DNA from: Buddleja alternifolia
Lineage: Eukaryota > Streptophyta > Magnoliopsida > Lamiales > Scrophulariaceae
Reading direction: 5' to 3'
DNA: 64,000 nt
Assembly: GCA_019426215.1 (NCBI GenBank)
Contig: CM033404.1
Location: forward strand, 4,588,001 to 4,652,000
The translations under genes were made by a program, and so were the position numbers. How positions within the stretch are numbered: position 1 is the stretch's first letter; each line of letters opens with the position of its first letter. Shown piece after piece: positions 10,399 to 22,062 of this stretch. The notes below the pieces were generated by a model. That model ran no database searches. It saw nothing but the letters and a program-made list of their open reading frames with translations, and had not been told where the DNA came from.

Positions 10399-12417
10399 TC
10401 AATTGGAAAAAGCCTTTGCAAAACCCTATTAAATCATTTTTTCAGCCGCGGAGAAGAATAAATCCCCAAACCGGAGCCTTTCTTAGGTTTTTTATTTGAT
10501 TAATATAAAAAAAATTCAAAATAATATAGTTTTAAAATCATTATTTTTTTAATATAAGACGGCATTTGAAATGCCGTCTTCATCGATTTTCTCTTTTTTT
10601 TTTTAATGAAAATTAGAAGACGACATTTTAAATGTCGTCTTCACTGTTCATCGGAATTTTTTTTATTTTTTTAATCCGATGAACAGTGAAGACTCGTCTT
10701 CACTGTTCATCGAATTTTTTTTTATTTTTTTTAATCGATGAACAGTGAAGACGACATTTTAAATGTCGTCTTCACTGTTCATCATTAAAAAAAAATTAAA
10801 TTGAAGACGTCATTTAAAATGTCGTCTTCAATTTTTCTTTTTTTTTTGTTTTTTAATTTCGAAAATTGTTAGGGTTAGGGTTTTTTGTTAATTACATATA
10901 ATTTTTTAGGGTTTTTTGTTAATTTATATCAAATTATAACAATTGACTTTAAATTTCAAAAATTTTCTAATTTTATTTTTCATATTTTATTTTACGAATA
11001 ATAAATCATTCAAGTGGTTTATTTAAAACGAAAATCATGATTGTCTAAAAATAAAAATTGAAAAAAATAATTTTCACTGTTCATGTTTTGTTTTATTTTG
11101 AAGACGACACGTCTTCACTGTTCATAAATACTTAAAAAGGAAAATTGAAGACGACATGCCAAATGTCGCCTTCAATTTTCCTTTTTTTTTTTCCTTCCAG
11201 AAAACTTATGACAACCAACATTCCATCTATAAATTCACCCAACTTTACAGAATGTTTTCACTCCCACATTTGCAAAATTTTCTCATTCTCTCAAATTTAA
11301 GAGAGTTTTACTCGTTCATATTTTTCTTCAACTTTCTTTCAGAATACTTGAGAAGAATTAATATCCGGATACTTTTTGAACTTCAAATTATCAGGTATAA
11401 ATTTACATATTATTATTATTTGTAAACTTTATAATAGTTATTTATGTTCATAGTTTTGTTTGTATTAATTGTAGATCGTACGCATTGTGCTTCGAAATAT
11501 TTGGAGTCAAATTTACGGATTACAGGTAAATAATATGCTATAATTGGCGGATTTCTCTTTTTAAATATGTTGAAGAGTTGATTGTTTAATTTAATTATAG
11601 GTCTTATTTATGTTTATATTTTTGTTTTGGAACTTATTTCAAATTGTATACACATTGGATATATATTTATGTTTTGGAAGTTATTTCAGATTTTTAGAGA
11701 AAGTAAGGAATGTCTGATGAGATATTTTGAATAGAATTCTGTGTTGTATGATGCTCTTCACAATTTTTTGAAATTTCAATTTTGTAGTAATTTGATTGTC
11801 AGAAATTAAATTAAGCATGGTTTCATGAAAAAGAGAACATTTTGTATATGTACATTCTCATATCCATATCAACTTGTGATCAAACTAGAAATAATTAGAA
11901 AGAGAAATCAAATTCAAAGCTAATTGGGCAATAATGTTGCTTTGCCGTATCAGATTACACCATTTTAATACTTAGGATTATCTAAATTAAAATTCACACT
12001 ACTACTATCCTTAATCATATTAATGTAGTCATTTACTCACTTTCAAATTCTCAATTTCCAAGGAATTAAAAACCCACAAAAAAAAAGCGACAAATTAATC
12101 TCATTTTCCGCATACAAACTCTCTAGTAGAACTCCTTTTATCTTTTTGCTAAAGGTCTTGTTACAAAAAGAAATTGAAAAATTACTTAAAATTTCTTAAA
12201 ATAAACTTTTATACGTAAGATTCATGAAAGTATTTTTTCAAATATTTCAATAACATATTTCACCAACTTTTTAAGAACCAACTTCTTGATAACTAATGGG
12301 TCTTTCACTCATATATTGATAAATAGTATTGATGATAACTTAACTTTGCATGTTAAATATTGAATTTCACCTCAGAATTTGTCTTCTGGAATAGCTGTTC
12401 CAGAACCATTTACATGA

Positions 12418-12852
12418 GCACCCCCTGTATCGGCATGTGGAAATATTCAGGACGATTATTACGTACCTCAGCCACTACAGCAAAACGATCAATTTTCGTT
12501 CACTCCATTGGCGCCACATGGAGAATTTTTATCTGGACAGGTGGATATGTATTTTCTAGACCTCGGGCTTGCACCTGCATTTGCGCCTTCACGCCCAGTA
12601 TTCAACGCTTCGCCCATCCCATGGCCGGTATTGACTACGGCATATCGTGATCGCGGAGAGTCAAGTGGGACAACTGTATCAACTCGTCATGAGATTAATT
12701 TGAATGATAATAGTACTTGTGACGATGAAGAAACACAACCTTCTGAGATGCAACGTCACTATTATGATTCTCGTGCTCAAGAAGATGAGCAAATAGTTAG
12801 AGATCGTAGAAGTAGGCGACCACGTCCTTGTGGTACTGGGGGACATTTTTAG
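12418..12852 (+). pseudogene. Unrecognised C-terminal coding remnant inside the 3.3 kb element
   Basis: An open frame of ~144 codons runs to a TAG at 12850-12852. In the same frame upstream there is a TGA at 12415-12417 preceded by a coding-like stretch (AVPEPFT), so the reading is interrupted. The product is Pro-rich in the middle (GLAPAFAPSRPVF, PIPWPV) and ends in an Arg-rich tail plus CGTGGHF (RRSRRPRPCGTGGHF). That ending is reminiscent of plant-mobile-domain / 'phosphatase 7 long form-like' transposon proteins, but this is recall and not demonstrated. No start codon in good context and no catalytic motif were seen. Confidence 0.4.
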
Positions 12853-13080
12853 ACAATCATGATTTTCATTTTCAATAAACCACTTGAATGATACTTTTGT
12901 TATTTGTAAAATAAAATATAAAAATAGAATTAGAATTTTTTTGAAATTTAAAGTCAATTGTCACAATTATGAACAAGGTAAAAAATAAAAATTATTAACG
13001 ATGAAAAATGAACAAGGTTGAAAGTTTTCATTTTAACCCTAACTCTAAAAATTTTCGACAAAAAAAGAAGGTAAATTGCA
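12853..13080. repeat. Older third copy of the element's inner TIR segment
   Basis: This stretch (ATCATGATTTTCATTTTC ... CACTTGAATGAT ... TTTGAAATTTAAAGTCAATT) is a diverged direct copy of about 13290-13400 and an inverted copy of about 10930-11050. The inner arm has therefore been duplicated within the element. Confidence 0.65.
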
Positions 13081-13846
13081 TTGAAAATAATTTTAGCCGG
13101 TTGAATATTTACATAATTTAGTTAAAATGTTTATTTAAAAAAAATTAATTTGAAGACGACATTTAGAATGTCGTCTTCAATAAATATTTTTTTTTTAACG
13201 AAACAGTGAAGACGACATTTAACGTGTCGTCTTCAAAATAAAACAAAACATGAACAGTGAAAATTATTTTTTTCAATTTTTATTTTTAGACACTCATGAT
13301 TTTCGTTTTAAATAAACTACTTGAATGATTTATTATTCGTAAAATAAAATATGAAAAATAAAAATAGAAATTTTTTGAAATTTAAAGTCAATTATTATAA
13401 TTTGATATAAATTAACAAAAAACCCTAAAAAATTATATGTAATTAACAAAAAACCCTAACCCTAACAATTTTCGAAATTAAAAAAAAAAAATTGAAGACG
13501 ACATTTTAAATGACGTCTTCAATTTATTTTTTTTAATGATGAACAGTGAATTCACTGTTCATCGATTTAAAAAAATAAAAAATTTCCGATGAACAGTGAA
13601 GACGACATTTTAAATGTCGTCTTCACTGTTCATCGATTTAAAAAAAAAATTAAATTGAAGACGACATTTAAAATGTCGTCTTCTAATTTTCATTAAAAAA
13701 AAAGAGAAAATCGATGAAGACGGCATTTCATATTAAAAAAAGAATGATTTTAAAACTATATTATTTTGAGAATTTTTTATTTTTTTTATATTAATCAAAT
13801 AAAAAACCCACCCTTTCTTAATTCATCTACCATATTTATTTAACTG

Positions 13847-13978
13847 TATATATAATTCTGATTCAACTCGAATTTCGTACTTGTTTAATCGCAAATTGAT
13901 ACAGCTTTTTCTGATATATATATATATGTACATACATACAAATATATATATAAATTCAGTCTTTCTATGGTGAAGTAA
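13847..13978 (+). promoter_or_regulatory. SRC2-like proximal promoter/leader: TATA-like motif and a minimal uORF
   Basis: A TATATATAA-type motif lies at about 13847-13856 and (TA)n runs at 13913-13927. A minimal upstream ORF (ATG GTG AAG TAA) occupies 13967-13978, 40 nt before the main ATG. The transcription start is not known. Confidence 0.35.
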
Positions 13979-14018
13979 GCTAAAACTTTCATCTTCCTCC
14001 TACTCAATTTTTGCTCCT

Positions 14019-16712
14019 ATGTCGGTTTCTGGTATTCAAGGTCAACTTCTCGAGGTTACAGGTATGTTTTTCTACATTTTTCTCTTCACTTTTTATGTAT
14101 TTTTGTTAAAATTTACGGTTGCGAGTGATTAATTCTGTGCGTATATTTTTGGATCTCAGTTGTTGGTTGTAACAAATTGAAAGACACCGAATGGATCTCT
14201 AGGCAAGATCCGTACGTATGTCTTGAGTACGCTACCACCAAGCACCGTACACGTACTTGTACAGGTACGCCGTGTATAGTTTCACTCAAATACGTATGTC
14301 TCTTGATTCTTGTTGAATAAGTAGTTTTTTTTTTTTAATGTGTATATATATATGTATGTATTTGCTGAAATTTGTGTAGACGGAGGTAAAAATCCTACTT
14401 TCCAAGAGAAATTCGTGTTTACATTGATAGAAGGTTTGAGAGAGCTCTCTGCTGTAGTTTGGAACAGCAATACTCTGACTTTTGACGACTTCATCGGCAC
14501 CGGAAAGTAATATACATTTAATCCTTTTATAGATCTCATTTTTAAATCTCATGTATCTTTCGTTTTCGCGATTACTGATCACTGATTCGTAAACTACTAC
14601 TCTGTGTGTGTTTAGGATTCTATTGCAGAAAGTTCTATCTCAAGGTTATGATGATAGCTCATGGCCTCTTCAGGACAAAAGAGGAAGGTATTATAATATA
14701 TAAAACGTAATTACATTAATAATTATGTTCTTAGTTTTGCGATTTAAGGTAAAATGTTTATAACATTGTGTTTGTTCTCTGTGTATTAAGAATGTCTATT
14801 GCTCTGAAGTGCTTAAAAGGCTAGTTTTGTGCTAGATTTGCTTATGAACTTCCATTGTTGTATTTGTATAAATAATTGAGGTGAATGTTAGACATTTTTG
14901 TTTTAAACAGTTTAACACGGAAGAATATATAATAGATCCTAGGATTAGAATATATACTAGATCAGTAGATCCGTATCGACTCGAGCTGAAGAATTATCGC
15001 TCATTAGAACACTATCGATAAAGTTAATGGTGTTACTTTGGTATCTGATGATGATGAGGAACATTCAATATTGGGACTTTGCAAGTTTGACGTCAGATTT
15101 TTGGTTAGGGGCTTGAGATATATTGGCTATGTTCGTTTCTATTTTGGAGGGTTTTTTTTTATGAAAATTTTGGTGAAAAAGTTTATTGGGAGTTGTATAC
15201 TTTGGTAAAAATTTGTTTGATTTTATTTTCAAAAGAAGCAAAAGTTACTGTAGCAGTCAAATCACGTAAATTTTTGTTTGAAAAGTTATGTTTATAATTA
15301 GTTAATGATTGAAAAATATAATATAAAATTTATATATACAAAAAAGTAAGCCAAAAGTGGAGAAGGGTGTAGGGTGGTGTAGGCAATGTAGCTGTCAGAA
15401 ATGTTTAGCCAAAAAATACCAATTTAGTGAAAAATGAATAAGCCAAACAAGTTTTGACCAAAATTTTGGCCAAAATATGGTTTCAAAATAGAAACAAACA
15501 AAGCCACTACTTTTTATCAAATTATGCTGGTCATAATATATGGATCACTGATAATGTGCTAAATGATGCTCTACCTACGCGAACGTGAATTAATTTTGTC
15601 AAAATTTATATTATTATGACTTGTACTAGATACATGAATTTGCGTCATGACTTAATATTTAATAATCAGATGTTGCTTAATATAAAGTAAATTAATTAAT
15701 TTCGTCAAAAAATTTATTATTATGACTTGTACTAGATGCATGAATTTGCTTCATGACTTAATAATTCAGGTGTTGCTTAATATTTAATTAAATTAACAAA
15801 CAAGCTAATGTGTATGCTTTCTTTTATAGGCATGCTGGAGAAGTTCGATTAATAATGCACTATTCCAACACCAGCGTAAGCTGTATTTCCCTTTATTTTC
15901 TTATGTTTATTATAGAGCATCTTTAACCATTCAGGCATTCACACAAGAAATTGCATTATTCTTGCATTCAAGATTATTACAATTTAAACTTTATAAACTT
16001 TATTGTTTTTCAGAAGCCAGCAAAAAGCCATGCTCCTCTAAGCCATACTCCGTCAGCTCCACCATATGCGGGTATACCATCACCTCAAGTCCCTCTATAC
16101 TCAACGCCTCCACCAGTTGCTTCTTATCCTCCAACGAGCTACTCGGCCCCACCTCATTATCCTTCGTATCCTCCTAATCCATCAGCCTATCCCCCATCAC
16201 CGTCACCTTACCACCATCAGCCAGCTGCTTATCCTCCAACCTATCCACCACATTCGGCTTATCCGCCACATTCAGCTTATCCACCGCCTCCTCAGGACCC
16301 ACACTACTATCCTCCAGGTAAAAGTTCTTGAATTTCTAAAAAAAAATTAAAGGGTAAATTACATATACACCTCGTGCATGAGATACAATTATGAAAAACA
16401 CCCCAAATTTGAGAAATTACCATAACTCCCCGTGTCAGTAAAAGCATGTTACAGTTTCACCCCCTTGTCATCAGTAAAAGCTGATTATAATTTTATCTCG
16501 ATTTTTCGAGTTGTCAAGATCTGACATGGGGTGTGATAATTTGCAAAACCTCATGGGGTTCATGGCCCAAATAAGTGAGGGGTGCATCCGTGCATTAATT
16601 ACCCCTTTTCAAAAATCAACTTGCTATTGAATTTTTAAAACTAAAATTAGCTTTTATTGGTTTTTTAGCAGGTTCATATCCTCCACCTCCTTATCCTCCA
16701 CCACCGTACTAA
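14019..16712 (+). CDS. SRC2: SRC2-like C2-domain protein with a YPP-rich tail
   Basis: Seven exons: 14019-14061, 14160-14264, 14380-14506, 14616-14687, 15830-15875, 16014-16317 and 16672-16712 (TAA). Phases agree and the product is 245 residues. Residues ~5-125 form a C2 domain: GQLLEVTVVGCNKL, an acidic SRQDPYVCLEY loop, then FQEKFVFTL and GEVRLIMHYSN. From ~residue 130 a Pro/Tyr-rich tail carries repeated AYPP, PHSAYPP and YPPPPY motifs. This architecture is that of SRC2 ('soybean gene regulated by cold 2') proteins, small membrane-associated Ca2+-responsive C2 proteins; the Arabidopsis homologue is linked to vacuolar trafficking and RBOHF activation (family knowledge). The start is the first in-frame ATG before the conserved C2 start. 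The large element ending at 13811 lies in its upstream region. Confidence 0.93.
15125..15505. mobile_element. MITE (GGCTNTGTTTGTTT family) in SRC2 intron 4
   Basis: Ends GGCTATGTTCGTTTCTATTTT and the reverse complement GGCTTTGTTTGTTTCTATTTT are inverted repeats. The interior (CAAAAGTTACTGTAGCAGTCAAATCA..., ATAATTAGTTAATGATTGAAAAATATAA) is shared, inverted, with 20269-20656. Confidence 0.75.
16347..16612. repeat. Dispersed 'AAATTACA...ACCCC' repeat, copy in SRC2 intron 6
   Basis: It begins GGGTAAATTACATATACACC and holds AATTATGAAAAACACCCC, AAATTACCATAACTCCC and TTGTCAAGATCTGACATGG. The last is strikingly like TTGACAAGATCTACAGGG in the PTEN intron copy (3768-3990). Confidence 0.65.
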
Positions 16713-17515
16713 GGTGAACGTTATTGTTACTGTTGGTGAAGAGAAAAACAAATGGCCGCCTGCCAAACCGAGTTTGTATAATATTTGGTAGTTATAGAAC
16801 CCTTTTTCATTCCATTCTTCTGTGAGTCGTGTAGTGTGTGTGATGATTCTATCCTTTTCTTTTCTATTGCTTTGTTGCTAAAATTGTTCATATGCAATGC
16901 AAGGAATGAAAATAAAGGGAAAGCAAACTTGCCATGATTTGTATTCTTTTAGCGTTGTAATTCAGAACATCTTATTCAATAAATATGCTTCAGTTTCACG
17001 AAATGGTTATCCAATGGTGAGAAAAGGTCAAGATCAACTCCAAAAAATCGTCGTAGCTAGCATCTCACGAGCCCGCATATGATGGTGCAATGGGTTTACG
17101 GTTTACCATTCGTAACAATTGAAGTTTCTTTCGGCGTTTCACTTCGATTTTTACTTACTATGATTTGTTTTCCCCATAGAGTAGTGTTGATCCGCTTGTT
17201 CTTGATCCAACAGGGGGAAAGCCCAGTTGTTATGGTCATTGTCGCCTTTAGGCAACCACAGGGAACACTATCATTATACATTTGCATGCTTCCTTCTTGG
17301 ACCCTATTCCTAAACTGCGGCTTAATTTTTATTGCACTTTAGTAGCTGTTGTTTTCCCCAAAGTATCTCATGCCTACGGGCTCGAGATTAGTTTTTCGAG
17401 ATATTGTAAGATATGATTATGGGACCTTTCCCGGGCTTGAGACTAGTACTTTGAGGTATCGTAAGATGTGATTATAGGACGTCTCCCAATCTTAGAAAAT
17501 TTTTATGCATACACC
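16713..17515. other. SRC2-like 3' UTR and flank
   Basis: AATAAA-type signals occur at about 16910 and 16979. From about 17365 to 17490 a ~67 bp segment (CTACGGGCTCGAGATTAG... / CCCGGGCTTGAGACTAG...) is directly duplicated. No coding exon recognised. Confidence 0.5.
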
Positions 17516-18280
17516 CAGGGGTGGGTATCGGGTGGGATATCGGGTATTGGGGCTATCGGGTTTTCGGGTATTGGGTATTGGATTTTTCTACCCAATAGAT
17601 ACCCGAAAATTTCGGGTACCTGATGGTCGGGTACCCGAAAAAACCGGGTACCCGAAACTTCGGGTATCGGGTACTCGGTGCCTGACTGCAATCTGCTGGG
17701 CAGTTTCTAAGGCAGAATAACAGAGGCTGCCTCTGTTTGATGCCTTCTTTGCTTTTATTTTTTTTTCTTTTTTTTATATTCCAATTTGCTTATTAATCAA
17801 ATTCAAATGAATAACAAATTAACAATTAAGAATTCACTACTTAAAATTGAAAAAAAAACCCAAAATATCTCATATAAACATTGTATCAAACACTTTGTAA
17901 GGCAATGAAGAAAAGAGATAATTATTAAAATTTTGTAGAAAAAAATAAATTCTTACCTTCAATAAGCTTCAATGCTAGGTAGAAGAACAATTTTTGTGAT
18001 GATTTGAAGTTTGAAGTTTGAATTTGAGAGCTTGAGAATTGAGAGTTTGAGAGCAATGATTTACCTTAATTGATGATTTCACTGCCTTCTGCCCTAACCT
18101 AAGTAAAATTAAAAAATAAAAAATAAAAAATTTGGGGTTTAATTTCGGGTACCCAATGAGTAATCGGGTAGGAAATTCCTACTCGATACCCGATCCGAAA
18201 TTCCCAATCGGGTAACGGGTATTACCCGATAGTTTGCAAAATATCCCACCCAATAAATCCGACCCGTTAGTCCACCCCTA
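17516..18280. mobile_element. hAT-like non-autonomous element, 765 bp
   Basis: The ends CAGGGGTGGGTATCGGGT and CCACCCCTA are inverted. The element is flanked by a perfect 8 bp direct repeat CATACACC (17508-17515 and 18281-18288), the hAT hallmark. The subterminal regions are packed with GGGTA(T/C)CGGGT motifs in both orientations. No transposase. Confidence 0.85.
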
Positions 18281-18606
18281 CATACACCATACGCAAGTAG
18301 GACTGTTGGTGCATAACCGAATCAAGTTTTTTTTTTTTTTTTTTTTTCTGTTGTTGGTAGATTGAACTGAATCAATCCGAGCTAAACAAGATATTGCTCC
18401 AACTTTATCTTCATGTTGATTTGAGCTTTGTTTGATGGTCAAAAAGTTGAGTTAGATTAATTGAGTCGCACTTTTGCAAATAAATAATCATTTTTCGACT
18501 AATCGAGTCAAGATTGAATCGATTTTCAAACCTTGTCGAATGGGTAATTATATTCAAGTTTGTTTGTTATATTAAACTAATCGAGTTCAGACAAAGTTTT
18601 AATAAT
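18281..18606. other. Intergenic with a GAGTTCGATT-type decayed repeat
   Basis: It contains a poly(T) run (about 18330-18347) and words such as TTGAGCTTTG and AATCGAGTTCAGAC that resemble the duplicated repeat at 31807-32290. Confidence 0.35.
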
Positions 18607-20198
18607 TAGGGCCAGAGCCAGAAGGGGGGCTAGAGGGCCTGCCCCCAAAAAAAAAACTCATTTTTATTGCTCAAATATTCTTAGTGGCCTTAAACTTTTT
18701 TTAATCTATTTCCTCAATTGTGAAGGTGTCACTTCACGGCTTTTATTTTTAGCATGCCATAGGTGATAAAAGTGTATTATGATTTTCTCATCTCAAAGTT
18801 TAAGAAGATATTATATTATTTGAATACAATACTTCGGAATTTTATTTTTTCACTTTATATCTCTAAACTCTAGTAAAAAATTTATTTGGTTTAAGATTTC
18901 AACAAATACAGGATGCCCATCTATAAAACAATTTGAAATTTTTTCAGAAGAGCGAGATTCAAGATAAATAGAAGATATATAGATATATTTAGAAACGATA
19001 GAAGATATCGAATTGTGTTATGTGTTTATGTGTATTATATATGTAAAATGTATTTGATGGTTTTAAGGGGGTGGTGAGTATTGCTTTATTGGGGAGTGGG
19101 GATTTATTAGAATTTCGTAAGTAGAAAGTTCAATCTAATGGGGTGTAATTATTTCATTTTTTTGGGGGCATTTGGCCAAGTATTGTCTAAGAAAGGGAAG
19201 ACAGTGAATTACTATATGGTAAACAGACAGATTCAACTTATTTTGACTATTACGGTTTTAACCAAGCGTGCGTTTCAAGTATGAAAATTGTCAAGACACG
19301 AATTTGTTGATTCTCGGGTACGGAGATATCAAATGGGCTACATCAAACTCGCATGCCCAGTAACCCATGTGTGGTATTTAAAACGTTTTCCCAGTTATAT
19401 TGCGAATCTTTTAGATAAACCTCTTAAAGAATTAGAAGGCCTAGTATACTGCAATGTGTGATTTGATCAAAATTCTGATTTTACAGATTCGAAATAAGAA
19501 ACTGTCATCCCAGCCAATCCAATTGGGATGCTATGGATCTGACATGTCACTTGGCAAGAGTAACATGAAGCTCAGAATTAGGGGTGTAGTCAATACTCCC
19601 TAATCAAAAGGGAAATTGATCTATGGTCGATTTTGCAACAAATAAATAAAAATTTAGATTTGTATCTCGTAAAAAGTATTTTTTTGTTTTGTGGAATTAA
19701 CCATTTACTTTCTTTTGGAAAGAAATTATGTTCAAGCAATCAAATATGTCATAGTAAGATGAAAGATGATTTTTGAGTAGTTAATTAGTAATTCACATTG
19801 AAAAAGAAAATGCTCATACTTTCAATATGGACTCGATAGTTGGCGAGTTCGATGTATTAAAGAAACATTGAGCACAATAGAATGCCCAAAGTTATCTAAT
19901 AAATCGGTTAGTACTATGTTTATTTAGCTGTGATTTGTATATTTTTAAATTTTATATTATCTTAAATTATGATTGTTTCCCATTTTTTGTTAAAAAATAA
20001 CTTTTTGTTAGAATATTCATATTTCGTACTATGGTTTTTGTTAATATTAGGTGCAAAAAATTGATGTATCTTTAAGAAAAAAATATCGCAATCGTACTGA
20101 AAAAAGTTTATGTAAAAATAAATATTAAATATTTATATTTTTTATATTTCGTTCTCGCCCCCCACCCCCCAAAGTCAAAAATTCTGGCTCCGTCCCTG
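18607..20198. mobile_element. Old hAT-like non-autonomous element, 1.6 kb
   Basis: The left end TAGGGCCAGAGCCAGAAGGG and the reverse complement of the right end (CAGGGACGGAGCCAGAATTT) are inverted repeats. The flanks TTAATAAT (18599-18606) and TTAACAAT (20199-20206) agree in 7 of 8 positions, consistent with an aged 8 bp target duplication. The interior is AT-rich with no transposase-like frame. Confidence 0.7.
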
Positions 20199-20268
20199 TT
20201 AACAATTGTTTACAAGTTGAGCAACTTAATTCGTTTTTTCAGTTCTGTACACAAAGCTCAAACTCTAT

Positions 20269-20656
20269 GGTTGTATTTGGTTTTGTTTTCAAACCATTTT
20301 TGGCCAAAAATTCGGCCAAAACTTGTTTGTTTTGTGCTTTTTTGACCAAAAAGGATTTTTTTTGTCAAAAAAATTGTCAATTATTGTCTCCCTACTTATT
20401 TCTACTTAAGGTGTTTACTAATTACATCAACTACAATATAATAATTTAAAACTTATATTATATTATATTTTTCAATCATTAACTAATTATAAACACAACT
20501 TTTCAGATAAAAACTTACATGATTTGACTGCTACAGTAACTTTTGTCTCTTCTGAAAATAAAATCAAACACAAAACCAAACACATTTTCATCAAAATACA
20601 CAACTTCCAATAAACATTTTCAAAAAAAAAAAACCAAAACAAAACCAAACACAGCC
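20269..20656. mobile_element. MITE (GGCTGTGTTTGG family), 388 bp
   Basis: The left end GGTTGTATTTGGTTTTGTTTT and the reverse complement of the right end GGCTGTGTTTGGTTTTGTTTT are inverted; TAT flanks both sides (3 bp). The interior is an inverted copy of the 15125-15505 MITE (TGACTGCTACAGTAACTTTTG, ATTATATTTTTCAATCATTAACTAATTATAAAC region). Confidence 0.75.
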
Positions 20657-22062
20657 TATACTTCTTGTTTACCTGACCATAGCCAATTAGCCATCCTTCT
20701 TAGGCCTTAATTATTTTTATTTATGGCTATTAAATATAAGTTTTCCTTAATTATATCAAACATTTTCGGGTGTGTGCGTACTTGTACAATAATTATTGTT
20801 TATCAAATTCTAAAGATTTGGAATTTGGAAAAAGATGAAATGATTGGCGATTTTAAAAAGGTGGTTGGGGTCTGTTATAGTGAGATTGTTTCTAAAAATT
20901 CCCAAGACAGAATATGTGAGATGAGGGGCCCACTTTGACTTTCTACAAGAGTAATGCAATAATTGTTGATGTCTTAATGTCGGTAGTTATTGGTTAATTA
21001 GTGATTAAGCTGGATAACAACTGTAATAAAGCTACTCTTTACTCTAATAATTGACTTCTTTTTCATGTTTAGTTGGATTGAGTTGGCATCCTTAACCCCC
21101 AAATCCACTGCACCTGCAAAATGCTATCGCCAAATTTGCTATAGTAAAAATTGATTTGTTTTAACCAAATTATTTGGTTGGTGGAACTGGAAAATATTAA
21201 TAAATGCAAATTGGATCAAAAAGAATAAAAATAATGACATTTTTGTTTGTGTGTATACTGAGATTATCGTTCAATAGATTGTTACCTGCATTGTCATGTA
21301 TTTCATGACACGAGGAAGATGAATAGTGATACAATTGAGTGATAATGACACGTTTGATGGAAATATTACAAGGTTATTAAGCAAAATGTTAGAAGTACGA
21401 ATGAAAGAAATTATGTTGGAACCTTGGAATAAAACCAACTATTTACACATTAGTTACTTGTACTCAAGAATTAAAATTTCGTTTCGATGATAAGTTTTGA
21501 GTTGTTAAATATCAAAAATGTATCAGAAACATTTCGGAAACGTTAGAGAAAAGTAAACTTAAAAAATGTTAGAAACAAAATAGGAACACTGTATTATACG
21601 GCTCAGATAAAGAATCATACACTAAGCTAAATAATAATATTAAAAAAAAAGATAAGAACATTGAAAAATGAAGTAAATGAAAGAAACTCTTTTTGGACAT
21701 ATAGCAACAAAACTCTTTTTGAAAAGGAATTATGAAACTTTCAATGTTTCTATAGTTTCGATGGAAACTATGGAATCATTGAGCGTTTCCGTGGAAATTA
21801 TGGAAACATTAAGAGTTTTTTAAGAAACAATGTAAGTTCGAAACTACTACATGTTTCTTTTTCCATATGCTGAAAAACAGAAACGTTTCGGACGAAAAAG
21901 AAAATAAATTAGAACCATGATTATACTAAAGTGTAGAACTATTTCCTAACTTGTTTACTAGTTTAGAAAAAATTGGATGGACCAACTTCAATAAAGTCTG
22001 TGACCCAATAATTATCGGACTGAAGTCATTGCCAGAAAACGTTGCAATAGCACAAAAGCCGG
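20657..22062. other. Intergenic, no gene recognised
   Basis: AT-rich. Short repeated GAAAC / GGAAACATT words from about 21500 to 21880. No coding or RNA feature supported. Confidence 0.4.

Larger units (their letters stand above)
10486..13811. mobile_element. 3.3 kb Mutator-like/foldback element with ~0.7 kb palindromic TIRs
   Basis: The left arm (10486 to about 11190) is the inverted copy of the right arm (about 13133 to 13811). Both begin (G)GGTTTTTTATTTG. The element is flanked by the 9 bp direct repeat CCTTTCTTA (10477-10485 and 13812-13820), the length expected for Mutator-like elements. The arms are built from nested palindromes with core GAAGACGACATTT/AAATGTCGTCTTC, several inside longer GATGAACAGTGAAGAC palindromes. 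The centre holds a TATA-like motif (11227-11234) and a broken open frame (12418-12852). No transposase was recognised, so it is probably non-autonomous. It sits ~200 bp upstream of the SRC2-like start codon. Confidence 0.8.

Noticed and set aside
10870..13470. Telomere-like GGGTTAGGG / CCCTAACCC
   Set aside because: Only about two units occur, symmetrically in the two arms of the 3.3 kb element; not an interstitial telomere array.
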